Below are positions 33,999-42,222 of a stretch of 64,000 nucleotides of DNA, piece by piece. This DNA comes from JAOPZW01 sp963806015 (GTDB taxonomy: Bacteria; Actinomycetota; Thermoleophilia; Solirubrobacterales; Solirubrobacteraceae): the NCBI GenBank assembly GCA_963806015.1, contig CAWDWM010000006.1:186001-250000 (forward strand), in the 5' to 3' direction. Position 1 is the first letter of the stretch, and each line of letters starts with the position of its first letter. The notes beneath the pieces were generated by a model. That model did not search any database, was not told the origin of the DNA, and worked only from the letters and a program-made list of their open reading frames with translations. A program made the translations under genes and the position numbers.

Positions 33999-35029
33999 CC
34001 GACACCGTCGCCTCCCCCGCCTCCGGCCTCGAGGCCTACGAGCGCTTCCCCCTGTTGCACGGGCCCTCGCCGGTCCACCGCCTCGCGCGGCTCACCGAGC
34101 ACCTGGGCGGCCCGCAGATCTGGGCCAAGCGCGAGGACGTCAACACGGGCGTCGGGATGGGCGGCAACAAGCTGCGCAAGCTCGAGTACCTCGTGGCGGA
34201 CGCCCTGGCGCAGGGGTGCGACACGCTGGTGTCGATCGGCGGCGTGCAGTCCAACCACACGCGCTCGGTCGCCGCGGCGGCGGCGGTGGCGGGCCTGCGG
34301 GCGCGCCTCGTGCAGGAGAGCTGGGTCGACTGGCCCGACGCCGTCTATGACCGCGTGGGCAACATCCTGCTCAGCCGGATCATGGGCGCCGAGGTCGAGC
34401 TCGTACGCTCGGAGTTCAACATCGGCGTCAAGGAGAGCTGGCAGCGCGCGATCGACGAGGTCCGCGAGCGTGGCGGGCGTCCCTACCCGATCCCCGCCGG
34501 CGCATCCGACCACCCGCTGGGCGGGCTGGGCTTCGTCGGCTTCGCGCGCGAGGTCGAGCGCCAGGAGGCAGAGCTCGGCGTCTTCTTCGACCACGTGATC
34601 GTGTGCACGGTGACCGGGAGCACGCAGGCCGGGATGATCGCCGGCTTCACCGCCGGAGAGCGCCCGCGGCGCGTGCTGGGGATCGACGCGTCGGCGCGCC
34701 TGGAGGAGACGCGCGACGCGGTGACGCGGATCGCCCGCGACACGGCGGCACGGATCGGCCTCGGCCGCGACCTGCGCGACGACGAGATCGAGGTCCTCGA
34801 GGGCTACGCGGGCGAGCGCTACGGCGTCCCCGTCGCGCAGACGCTCGACGCGATCCGGCTCGCCGGTCGCCTGGAGGGCATGGTCTGCGACCCGGTCTAC
34901 GAGGGCAAGTCGATGGCCGGCCTCGTCGGCCTGGTGGGCGACGGGACGATCCCCGCGGACGCCACGGTGCTCTACGTGCACCTGGGCGGGGCGCCGGCGC
35001 TGAACGCGTACAGCGCGCTGTTCCAGTAA
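33995..35029 (+). CDS. acdS: 1-aminocyclopropane-1-carboxylate (ACC) deaminase
   Basis: 344 residues, matching known ACC deaminases (~338). PLP-dependent fold type II. GMGGNKLRKLEY carries the PLP Lys (K59), and SIGGVQSNHTRSVAA, VQESWVDWPDAVYDRVGNI, AGASDHPLGGLGFVGFA and VTGSTQAGM follow in the family order. The two residues that separate true ACC deaminases from D-cysteine desulfhydrases, Glu in RLEGM and Leu in VHLGGAPALN, are both present. It converts ACC, the plant ethylene precursor, to 2-oxobutyrate and ammonia, suggesting life with plants. GTG start overlaps gntR by GTGA. Confidence 0.9.
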   Translation: MTDTVASPASGLEAYERFPLLHGPSPVHRLARLTEHLGGPQIWAKREDVNTGVGMGGNKLRKLEYLVADALAQGCDTLVSIGGVQSNHTRSVAAAAAVAGLRARLVQESWVDWPDAVYDRVGNILLSRIMGAEVELVRSEFNIGVKESWQRAIDEVRERGGRPYPIPAGASDHPLGGLGFVGFAREVERQEAELGVFFDHVIVCTVTGSTQAGMIAGFTAGERPRRVLGIDASARLEETRDAVTRIARDTAARIGLGRDLRDDEIEVLEGYAGERYGVPVAQTLDAIRLAGRLEGMVCDPVYEGKSMAGLVGLVGDGTIPADATVLYVHLGGAPALNAYSALFQ

Positions 35030-35047
35030 TCGCTCGCGGCGCTGCGG

Positions 35048-35270
35048 GGCGCAAACTGCCTCATCGAGGGGAAGGAGCGAGCGGTGGCCGGCGCGCGGGC
35101 GACATCGCGATGGCGCTGGTGCCCGAACTGCCTGGGATTGGGTTCGGAAACCGGGTCTAATCCCGGGCAGTTCGCGCCGAGGACGACCGCGAGCGCCCGC
35201 GGCCGGGCACACTCCCTCCCCTCGATGAGGCTGTTTGCGCCGCGAGGCGCCGCCCGCGCTAACGGACGAC
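35048..35270. repeat. Nested palindromic element, copy 2
   Basis: The outer arms 35048-35077 and 35212-35241 pair over 30 bp with two mismatches and contain CTCATCGAGGGGA. The inner arms 35124-35139 and 35159-35174 pair over 16 bp with one G-U (CGAACTGCCTGGGATT). The loop holds GGTT-CGGA-AACC. CGGACGAC follows at 35263-35270. It lies between converging genes ending at 35029 and 35296. The inner arms are close to those of copy 1. Confidence 0.9.
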
Positions 35271-35295
35271 GCCCCGAGAGGAACAGCGGCGACTA

Positions 35296-35694
35296 CTAGC
35301 CGTGCTCGCCGACGGCGAACAGCTTGACGAAGCGCGACACGGTCTTCGCGTCGCCCAGGCGGAACTTCACCGTGTACTTCTGGTGGAGCTTCAGCGGGCT
35401 CCGCGAGGAGACGCGCGCGGTGTACTTGATGTCGTAGCCGTGCGTGCCGACCGGCTTGATGCCGGTCACGCGGGCGCCGTTGACGAAGACGATCTTCGCG
35501 TCGACCTTGCCCGCGGCGGTGCGGGGCAGACGGTCGGAGGCGAAGTTCAGGGTTGCGTGGTGGTCATCGACGACCCGCATCTGCGGGTTGCCGCCGAGCT
35601 GCGGGTTGGAATGCACGCCCGTGGCCAGAGCGGCGGCCGGGGCGAGCGCGGTGAGGGCCAGTGCGGTTGCGGTGAGGCGGGTGATGGAGGACAT
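35296..35694 (-). CDS. Small secreted protein of unknown function
   Basis: 132 residues. An N-terminal signal peptide is clear (RLTATALALTALAPAAALAT, cleavage after an Ala-x-Ala-like site near residue 25). The mature part is beta-rich and basic: NPQMRVVDDHHATLNFASDR, KVDAKIVFVNGARVTGIKPV, RFVKLFAVGEHG at the end. I do not recognise a family. It stands alone after a palindromic element and before the ABC exporter operon. GGAG lies just upstream of the ATG. Confidence 0.7.
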   Translation of the reverse strand: MSSITRLTATALALTALAPAAALATGVHSNPQLGGNPQMRVVDDHHATLNFASDRLPRTAAGKVDAKIVFVNGARVTGIKPVGTHGYDIKYTARVSSRSPLKLHQKYTVKFRLGDAKTVSRFVKLFAVGEHG

Positions 35695-35762
35695 GACTTC
35701 AGGATGGCCCAGGTCGGCCGGAGATCCGCGCCACCAAGGTGTCCGCCTTCGACACCTCGCTC

Positions 35763-36575
35763 CTAGCCCTCCGTGCGCCGGCGGTAGGCCGCGATGGCCA
35801 GCGGCACCGTCACCGCCAGCAGCGCAGCGCACCACATGAACGAGCTGGCCACGGGGTGCTGCAGCGGCCACGCGGCGTCGGGCGGAGTGGCGGTCGGATT
35901 GCCGAACAGCGTGCGCAGACCGGCGGCCAGCGCGCTGACCGGGTTCCACTCGGCCACCGTCTGCAGCACACCCGGCAGCGTCCCGGCGGGCACGAAGGCG
36001 TTGGCCACGAAGGTCAGCGGAAAGATGACGATGAAGACGATCCCGGTGACCGCGTCGGCCGAGCGCGCGACCGTGCCGAGCAGCATCCCGACCCACAGCA
36101 TCGTGAAGGCGATGAGCACGATCAGCGCGAAGCCGGCGGCAGCGTGCGGCACGTCGGTGTGGATGCGCCAGCCGACGAGCAGGCCGGCGGCGGTCATCAC
36201 GGCCACCCCGAGCATCGAGGCGGCGAACTCGGCCAGGACGTGGCCGACCATGAAGGCCGACCGCGCCATCGGCAGCGAGCGGAAGCGGTCCAGGACGCCC
36301 TCGCTGAGGTCGTTGGCCATGGACGTCGCAGGGCCCATGACCCCGAAGACCAGGGTCTGGATGAAGATCCCGCCCATCAGGTACTCGTGGTAGTTGCCCC
36401 CGGGGACGGCGATCGCACCGCCGAACACGTAGGCGAACAGGATCACGAACATCAGCGGCTGGACCGTGACGTCGATGAGCTTCTCGGGGATCTGGCGGAC
36501 GTGGGACAGGTTGCGCCGGGCGAGGACGAGGCTGTCGCTCAGGCCGAAGCGCAGGTTGGCGGCGAGGGCAGTCAT
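35763..36575 (-). CDS. ABC-2 type exporter permease (DrrB-like)
   Basis: 270 residues with six predicted helices. It opens with LARRNLSHVRQIPEKLIDVTVQPL, typical of daunorubicin-resistance permeases, and includes DLSEGVLDRFRSLPMAR, the conserved ABC-2 coupling segment, and a WNPVSALAAGLRTLFGNP loop before the last helix. It forms an exporter with the adjacent ATPase; the start overlaps that gene's stop. Substrate probably a hydrophobic compound. Controlled with the ATPase by the divergent TetR gene. Confidence 0.92.
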   Translation of the reverse strand: MTALAANLRFGLSDSLVLARRNLSHVRQIPEKLIDVTVQPLMFVILFAYVFGGAIAVPGGNYHEYLMGGIFIQTLVFGVMGPATSMANDLSEGVLDRFRSLPMARSAFMVGHVLAEFAASMLGVAVMTAAGLLVGWRIHTDVPHAAAGFALIVLIAFTMLWVGMLLGTVARSADAVTGIVFIVIFPLTFVANAFVPAGTLPGVLQTVAEWNPVSALAAGLRTLFGNPTATPPDAAWPLQHPVASSFMWCAALLAVTVPLAIAAYRRRTEG

Positions 36576-37543
36576 CAGGCGGCGACCTCCAGGGTCGGTT
36601 CGGCAGGTTCGGTGAGGGCGAGGAAGACGTCGTCGAGCGTCGCCTCGCGGCGGTGCAGGTCGGTGGTGGCGACGCCGGCGGCGTCGAGCGCGCGCACGAC
36701 CTCGGCGAGCGGGACGCCGGCGTTGACCGGCGCGACGACCCGGGACTCCTCGGCGTCGACGAAGGGCTGATCGCTGGCGAACGCGCTCAGGGCCGCCGCG
36801 GCCGCCGCGAGCTCGCTCGGGCCGCCGACGGTGACCTCCAGCCGCTCGCCGCCGACGCGGGCCTTGAGCTCCGCGGGCGCGCCCTGGGCGACCACGCGCC
36901 CGCCGTCGAGCACGACGATGTCGTCGGCCAGGCGGTCGGCCTCCTCGAGGTACTGGGTGGTGAGCAGCATCGTCGCGCCGTCGCGGACGAGCTCGCGCAG
37001 CAACCCCCACAGCTCGATGCGGCTGCGCGGGTCGAGGCCCGTGGTGGGCTCGTCGAGGAAGAGCACGGGCGGTGTGGCGACGAGGCTGGCGGCCAGGTCG
37101 AGACGGCGGCGCATGCCGCCCGAGAAGGTGCGCACGAGCCGGTCTGCCGCGTCGGTGAGGTCGAGGCGCTCGAGCAGCTCCTCGGCGCGGGCGCGGGCGA
37201 CGGCGCGCGGCAGGTGGTAGAGGCGGCCGACCATCTCGAGGTTCGCGCGGCCGGTGAGCAGCCCGTCGACGGTGGCCTGCTGGCCGGCCAGGCCGATCCG
37301 CGTGCGCACCGTGGCCGCCTCGGCCACGACGTCGAGGCCGGCGACGCTCGCGCGGCCCTCGGTCGGCTGCAGCAGCGTGGTGAGAATGCGCACGGCCGTG
37401 GTCTTGCCGGCGCCGTTGTGGCCCAGCATGCCGAGCACGGTGCCCTGCGGCACGGCCAGGTCGACGTCGCGCAGCGCCCAGAGGTCGCCGTAGCGCTTTC
37501 CGAGCCCTTCGGCGAAGATGCCGGCGTCTTGGGGAGATGACAT
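36575..37543 (-). CDS. Daunorubicin-resistance-type ABC ATPase (DrrA-like)
   Basis: 322 residues. Walker A GHNGAGKTTAVRIL, signature RTFSGGMRRRLDLAASLV, Walker B PVLFLDEPTTGLDPRSR, then the DrrA-type C-terminal domain ending LDDVFLALTEP. ATG 37543 was chosen because AAGGA (37553-37549) lies 5 nt upstream; an in-frame ATG at 37615 would read through the operators. It powers the permease encoded directly downstream. Three GTAC-N3-GTAC operators lie just upstream. Confidence 0.93.
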   Translation of the reverse strand: MSSPQDAGIFAEGLGKRYGDLWALRDVDLAVPQGTVLGMLGHNGAGKTTAVRILTTLLQPTEGRASVAGLDVVAEAATVRTRIGLAGQQATVDGLLTGRANLEMVGRLYHLPRAVARARAEELLERLDLTDAADRLVRTFSGGMRRRLDLAASLVATPPVLFLDEPTTGLDPRSRIELWGLLRELVRDGATMLLTTQYLEEADRLADDIVVLDGGRVVAQGAPAELKARVGGERLEVTVGGPSELAAAAAALSAFASDQPFVDAEESRVVAPVNAGVPLAEVVRALDAAGVATTDLHRREATLDDVFLALTEPAEPTLEVAA

Positions 37544-37557
37544 GAAGTTCCTTATTC

Positions 37558-37605
37558 GTACGGTGTACGTGTATTCGTACGGCGTACGGTAGTAGTACAC
37601 TGTAC
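37558..37605. promoter_or_regulatory. Three tandem TetR operators, GTAC-N3-GTAC
   Basis: Identical palindromic sites GTAC-GGT-GTAC (37558-37568), GTAC-GGC-GTAC (37577-37587) and GTAC-ACT-GTAC (37595-37605) lie 19 and 18 bp apart. The third overlaps TACACT (37596-37601), a -10 box 7 nt before the tetR ATG. Both divergent transcription units would be controlled. Confidence 0.75.
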
Positions 37606-37608
37606 GAG

Positions 37609-38415
37609 ATGTCAAGGGCCGAGCGAGAAGATCGCCACGAAGATCGCCGGAGACGGCACGACGAGGCCGCCTTCGACCCGATCTGGGCGCGCCGCGAGCC
37701 GACCGGGCGGCGCGCCCCCCGCTCGCGCGCCGACGTGGCGCAGGCGGCGATCGCGGTCGCCGACGCCGAGGGCATCGAGGCGGTCTCGATGCGGCGCGTC
37801 GCCGCCGAGCTGGGGCTCGGGACGATGAGCCTCTACCACTACGTCGGCGGCAAGGACGAGCTGCTCGACCTCATGAGCGACGCGATCCTCGGCGGGCAGC
37901 TCGTCGACGACGCCGAGCTGCGCCTGGGCTGGCGGTCCGCGCTGCGCGCGATCGCCATCGCCACGCGCGGCAACTTCGAGCGCCACCCCTGGATCATCGG
38001 CGCGATGCGCCCGCGCCCGCGGGCGATCCCGGGACCCAACTCGCTGCGCCACTTCGACCAGTCGGTCGCCGCGCTCGCCGACACGGACCTCGACGTCCAG
38101 ACGAAGATGGAGATCATCGCGCTCGTCGACGACTACGTCTTCGGCTTCAGCCTGCGCGCGTTCATCGCCGTGCTCGAGACGCGCGAGGAACAGGCCGAGC
38201 CTGGGTGGATGCAGGCGGTCTTCGACTACATGGCCGGGCAGCTCGAGACCGGTGACTATCCCAACATCGCGCGTATCGCGGAGGCCAACCGCGCCGCGGG
38301 CGGCCGGGACGAGGACCTCGCCGAGATGGCCCTGGACCAGGGTCGCTTCGAACGCGGGCTCGACCGCCTCCTCGACGGCGTCGAGGTCGAGCTCAAGCGG
38401 CGTCGTGGAAGATGA
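37609..38415 (+). CDS. TetR family repressor of the ABC exporter
   Basis: 268 residues. A charged ~40-residue leader precedes the helix-turn-helix VAQAAIAVADAEGIEAVSM...VAAELGLGTMSLYHYVGGKDELLDLM. The C-terminal domain is of the tetracycline-repressor-like type common beside drug exporters. It diverges from the DrrAB-like pair with three operators in the 65-bp gap, so it likely represses both directions. The ATG follows a -10 box by 7 nt, so probably leaderless. Its 3' end overlaps the convergent 2OG oxygenase gene by 23 nt. Confidence 0.9.
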   Translation: MSRAEREDRHEDRRRRHDEAAFDPIWARREPTGRRAPRSRADVAQAAIAVADAEGIEAVSMRRVAAELGLGTMSLYHYVGGKDELLDLMSDAILGGQLVDDAELRLGWRSALRAIAIATRGNFERHPWIIGAMRPRPRAIPGPNSLRHFDQSVAALADTDLDVQTKMEIIALVDDYVFGFSLRAFIAVLETREEQAEPGWMQAVFDYMAGQLETGDYPNIARIAEANRAAGGRDEDLAEMALDQGRFERGLDRLLDGVEVELKRRRGR

Positions 38416-39115
38416 CTCCGAGCGTCGTGCGCCGGCCCGAGTGCACCGTGGCCACGCCGTGACGCATGGTGGCACGGTAGAAGCCGCGGGTCCCCTCCAC
38501 CGGCCGCTGGCGGGTGGGGAAGATCAGGAAGGCGCCGCGCTGCAGGTCGACGACGTGGGCGCGTGACTGCGCGCGCGGGCGCTGCTCGAGCAGGACGAAC
38601 TGGCCGCCCTGGAAGTCGTCGCCGGGACGGTCGAGCATCGTGACCACCTGCAGCGGGAAGGCGACCTCGCCGTAGACGTCCTGGTGCAGCGTGTTGTGGC
38701 CGCCCTCGGCGTAGCGCAGGATCAGCGGCGTCGTGCGCCGCTGGCCGGCGCGGTGGCAGCGCTCCAGGAAGGCCGCGAGCTCGGGCGGGTAGTCGGCTGG
38801 CTCGCCCAGGCGCTGCGCCCAGTCGTTGGCCAGGGCGGCGAGCGGCGGGTAGAGCGCGTGGCGCGCGCCGTCGATGAGCTCGGGCAGCGGCGCATCGAAG
38901 TACTTGTACTGCCCCTCGCCGAAGCGATAGCGGCGCATGTCGATGGTCGAGCGAAAGCGCCCGTCCTCAAAGCTCGAGGCCAGGCTGCGGCACTCCGACG
39001 CGCTCAGCACGGGCGGCGTCTGGACGAAGCCGTCGGCGTCCATGCGCGCGGTCAGCGCGGGCCAATCGAGGTCCTCGATGCGGTCGGCGATGGTCAGTGT
39101 CGTAGCGGTGCTCAT
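38393..39115 (-). CDS. 2-oxoglutarate/Fe(II)-dependent oxygenase
   Basis: 240 residues with a double-stranded beta-helix core. LHQDVYGEVAFPLQVV provides the H-x-D iron ligands and RHGVATVHSGRRTTLGVIFH the distal His and the Arg that binds 2-oxoglutarate. It is prolyl-4-hydroxylase/2OG-FeII_Oxy-like and uses O2 and 2-oxoglutarate to hydroxylate a substrate that cannot be predicted from sequence. No signal peptide. It converges with the TetR gene, overlapping 23 nt, and diverges from the M16 peptidase gene. Confidence 0.85.
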   Translation of the reverse strand: MSTATTLTIADRIEDLDWPALTARMDADGFVQTPPVLSASECRSLASSFEDGRFRSTIDMRRYRFGEGQYKYFDAPLPELIDGARHALYPPLAALANDWAQRLGEPADYPPELAAFLERCHRAGQRRTTPLILRYAEGGHNTLHQDVYGEVAFPLQVVTMLDRPGDDFQGGQFVLLEQRPRAQSRAHVVDLQRGAFLIFPTRQRPVEGTRGFYRATMRHGVATVHSGRRTTLGVIFHDAA

Positions 39116-39193
39116 AGAGGGTCAACGCCCCGCGCGCCCGCGACGTGAGATCGCGTGGGTCCGATGCGCGCACCTCGCTATCGTCATCTGACG

Positions 39194-40444
39194 ATGCCGC
39201 AGATCACCTCCTCCGTCGCCAGCAACGGGCTGCCGATCCACCGCGTCGCCCTCACGGGCACGCGCGCCACGACGATCCTCGTCGGCTTCGACGCCGGCGC
39301 CCGCACCGAGCATCCCGACGAGAACGGGATGGCCCACTTCCTCGAGCACCTCGTGTTCAAGGGCGGCCAGATCTACGACGACTACCGCAAGGTCAACGAG
39401 ACGGCCGAGCGCATGGGCGGCTCGCTGAACGCATACACCTCGCACGACCTCGTCGCCTTCCACATCACCGTGCGCGCCGAGGCGGCGATGGAGGCCATCG
39501 ACCTGCTCACCGACTTCGTCGGGCGCCCGAAGATCGACCCCGCCGAGCTCGACAAGGAGCGCGGCGTCGTCATCCAGGAGATCCAGCGCTACAAGGACCA
39601 GCCCGCCGCCGTGGCCGAGGAGCTCATCGACCGCGCACACTTCGGCGACCACCCCCTGGGCCGCACGGTGCTGGGCCCCGAGGATCACCTGCGGACCTTC
39701 TCCCGCGAGGCGATCGTCGCCTTCCGCGAGCGCCGCTGGTCCGGCGCGAGCGGGGGCGCGTTCATCGTCGGCAACATCGACCACGTCCCGGCCAACGGCA
39801 AGGTCGACGAGCTCTTCGGGCGCTTCCCCGATCTGCCCGCGCCCGAGGCCTACGTGCCGGCGCCCGCGTTCGAGCCGCGCGTGCTGGTCGACGAGCGCGA
39901 CTCCAACCAGTCGCACCTGCGCATGAGCTACCGCCCGCAGGTCGCGGTCGATGACCCCAAGGCGCGCGCCGCGTTCACCATCTACGCGACGCTGCTGGGC
40001 GGCTCGATGGGCTCGCGCCTGTTCGACGAGATCCGCGAGCAGCGTGGCCTCTGCTACTCGGTCTACGCGACCGACCACGCCTATGCCGACGTCCCGGTGC
40101 TGCAGCTGGGCTCCGGCCTCGAGTCGAGCAAGTGCCGCGAGGCCTACACCCGCATGCGCGAGATCGTCGCCGAGCTGGCCGCCGACGGGCCCAAGCGCGA
40201 GGAGGTCGAGCGGGCGCGCGCGTACGCCGCGGGGCGCCGGGTCCTCGCCTTCGAGAACACCAACGCGGTGGCGCGCTACGCGGCCAACCAGCGGATCGTG
40301 TTCGACGAGGACATCGATCCGGACTCGGCCATCGCCCTGCTCGATGCGGTCACCTTCGAGGAGGTCGGCGAGGCCGCCAGGACGGTCGATCCCGAGAAGC
40401 TCGCGGTGGCCTGCGTGGGGCCGCATAAGAGCGACGAGTTCTAA
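39194..40444 (+). CDS. M16 family zinc peptidase
   Basis: 416 residues. HFLEH (near residue 50) is the inverted HXXEH zinc motif of M16 (pitrilysin/processing peptidase) proteins, with the downstream Glu in the expected ELDKERGVVIQE segment. The C-terminal half carries the second M16 domain with GGSMGSRLFDEIREQRGLCYS. The length is that of the PqqL/YmxG-type single-chain group. No signal peptide, so probably cytoplasmic peptide turnover. ATG 39194 follows TATCGT (39179-39184) by 9 nt. Confidence 0.93.
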   Translation: MPQITSSVASNGLPIHRVALTGTRATTILVGFDAGARTEHPDENGMAHFLEHLVFKGGQIYDDYRKVNETAERMGGSLNAYTSHDLVAFHITVRAEAAMEAIDLLTDFVGRPKIDPAELDKERGVVIQEIQRYKDQPAAVAEELIDRAHFGDHPLGRTVLGPEDHLRTFSREAIVAFRERRWSGASGGAFIVGNIDHVPANGKVDELFGRFPDLPAPEAYVPAPAFEPRVLVDERDSNQSHLRMSYRPQVAVDDPKARAAFTIYATLLGGSMGSRLFDEIREQRGLCYSVYATDHAYADVPVLQLGSGLESSKCREAYTRMREIVAELAADGPKREEVERARAYAAGRRVLAFENTNAVARYAANQRIVFDEDIDPDSAIALLDAVTFEEVGEAARTVDPEKLAVACVGPHKSDEF

Positions 40445-40492
40445 TTCTGTTAAGCCCTCGCCCGGGGCGCTTCATTGGGTCAGAATGGTCTC

Positions 40493-40849
40493 GTGACGGT
40501 CGCCGAGGCCCTGAACGAGCGTGAGCTCTCCCGTTACGTCTCGCGCGTGAGTGACCGCTGGCCTCTGATACGCGCGCTCCTTGGCGGCGCGCGCGTGGAT
40601 GACGCGCGCGGGGCGGCGCCGCAGCGTGAGCGCGGGCCCGAGTACGTCGTCGTGCTCGTCTCCGAGCGCTTCGACGGTGTGCCGTGGCTCGAGCGCGTCT
40701 ATCAGTGCGGCGCGCTGTGGGACGCGGCCGAGATGGGCGATCACGCCGACGTGCACTGCTACACGCCGCTGGAGTTCGAGCGCAAGCGCGAGAGCCTTCC
40801 GCTCGTGCGCAGGGTGTCCGACCAGGGGGTCGAACTGCTGGCCGCGTGA
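40493..40849 (+). CDS. Small nucleotidyltransferase-like protein
   Basis: 118 residues from GTG 40493, which follows CAGAAT (40481-40486) by 6 nt. The C-terminal half, ADVHCYTPLEFERKRESLPL then VRRVSDQGVELLAA, matches the tail of MNT-type nucleotidyltransferase domains (LPYTPEEF...). The N-terminal catalytic G-S-x-AR and D-x-D motifs are not visible; EYVVVLVSERFDGVPWLERV takes their place. It may be an inactive relative or a different family with a similar end. A TTG at 40475 is the alternative start. Confidence 0.6.
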   Translation: MTVAEALNERELSRYVSRVSDRWPLIRALLGGARVDDARGAAPQRERGPEYVVVLVSERFDGVPWLERVYQCGALWDAAEMGDHADVHCYTPLEFERKRESLPLVRRVSDQGVELLAA

Positions 40850-40878
40850 CGTAGCGGCGCTACGGTTGTCTCACCGTC

Positions 40879-42180
40879 ATGGCGCCATTGCTGTCCACGC
40901 CGCTGCTGCTGCGGACACAGAGCGATCGCCGCCTGGTGACGCTGGCTTCCGACGGCCACGATCGGGCCTTCGAGGTGATCGTCGAGCGCTACCGCCGGCC
41001 GCTGCAGCGCTACCTGCGCCGGCTGCTCAGCGAGGGGCTGGCCGAGGACGTGCTGCAGGCGACGTTCGTGCGCGCCTGGCAGGCGCTGGGCGCGGGGACC
41101 GAGGTCCGCGACCTGCGCCCGTGGCTGTACCGCATCGCCCACAACCAGGCGCTCAACACCCTGCGCGCGGCGGGGGCGGCGCTGCCCGCGGCGACCGAGG
41201 ACTTCCCCGCGGTGAGCCTCGAGGCCCACGTCGAGCGCCGCGAGGAGCTGCGCGAGACGCTGGACGGGATCCAGGCACTCCCGGAGCGCCAGCGCGCGGC
41301 GCTGCTCGCGGTCGCCGTGGCCGATCGCCCGCACGCCGACGTCGCCGCCGAGCTGGGCATGAGCGACGGCGCCCTGCGTCAGCTCCTGCTGCGCGCCCGC
41401 ACGACGCTGCGCGCCGCCGCCTCGGCGTTGACGCCCTACCCGCTGGTGACGTGGCTCGCCGGCGGCCAGGAGGTGTCGGCCGCGCGCGTGGCCGAGGTCG
41501 CCGCGGGCGCCGGCGGAGCAGGCGTGGCGATCAAGGCCGGCGCCGCGATGCTCGCGGCGGGGGCGCTGGTGGCCGGTGGCCCCGCGCTGCGCGGCGACCA
41601 CGCGCCCGCGCGGGCGAAGGCAGCGCCCGAGTCCGCCCAGGCCCACCGCCCGAGCGCTCCGCGGCACGCGGCGGCCGTCACCGCGCCCACCGCCTCGGCG
41701 GACCACCAGGCCGGCGACCAGGCCGCCGCGCCCGCCGCCAAGCGCGTGCGCGCGCCCGCGCGGCAGAAGGCATCGAGCGGCCACGGCGGCTCCGGCCACA
41801 GCGGCGACGACTCGGGCTCGGAAGGGGCGGGCTCGGGCGGCTCCGCATCGAGCGGCGCGGGCTCGGGCGAGTCGGGCTCCGGCACAACCGGCTCCGGCGA
41901 GTCGGGCTCGGGCAAGTCCGGCGCCACCGCGTCGGGCGACGATCACTCGGGCTCCAGCGGATCGGGCTCGAGCGGCTCCTCGGGCGACGGAGACTCCGGG
42001 GAGCGCGGCGAAGCGATCGAGACCGCGCCCGCGCCCGTCGTCCACGGCGAGGACACGTCCGGGTCGGGCGACGGGACCACCGTCACCACCGGATCCACCG
42101 ACGGCTCGGGCTCGTCGGGCTCGGGCGGCGACGGCTCCAGCGGCGACGGCTCGAGCGGCCACGGTTCGGGCGGCGACTGA
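40879..42180 (+). CDS. ECF sigma factor with membrane segment and Gly/Ser-rich tail
   Basis: 433 residues. Residues 1-~185 are a normal ECF sigma factor: AFEVIVERYRRPLQRYLRRL and AEDVLQATFVRAWQAL (region 2), LPERQRAALLAVAVADRPHA...LRQLLLRARTTLR (region 4). A hydrophobic segment follows (GVAIKAGAAMLAAGALVAGG, near 215-235). The rest is about 200 residues of Ala/Pro then Ser/Gly/Asp low complexity (GSGESGSG-like), presumably outside the membrane. A sigma factor tethered to the membrane by its own tail is unusual and could replace a separate anti-sigma factor. No anti-sigma gene is adjacent. Confidence 0.85.
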   Translation: MAPLLSTPLLLRTQSDRRLVTLASDGHDRAFEVIVERYRRPLQRYLRRLLSEGLAEDVLQATFVRAWQALGAGTEVRDLRPWLYRIAHNQALNTLRAAGAALPAATEDFPAVSLEAHVERREELRETLDGIQALPERQRAALLAVAVADRPHADVAAELGMSDGALRQLLLRARTTLRAAASALTPYPLVTWLAGGQEVSAARVAEVAAGAGGAGVAIKAGAAMLAAGALVAGGPALRGDHAPARAKAAPESAQAHRPSAPRHAAAVTAPTASADHQAGDQAAAPAAKRVRAPARQKASSGHGGSGHSGDDSGSEGAGSGGSASSGAGSGESGSGTTGSGESGSGKSGATASGDDHSGSSGSGSSGSSGDGDSGERGEAIETAPAPVVHGEDTSGSGDGTTVTTGSTDGSGSSGSGGDGSSGDGSSGHGSGGD

Positions 42181-42222
42181 TCGAGCGCTCGTGCGTGACG
42201 CACGGCGCCCTGCCGTGTCCCA

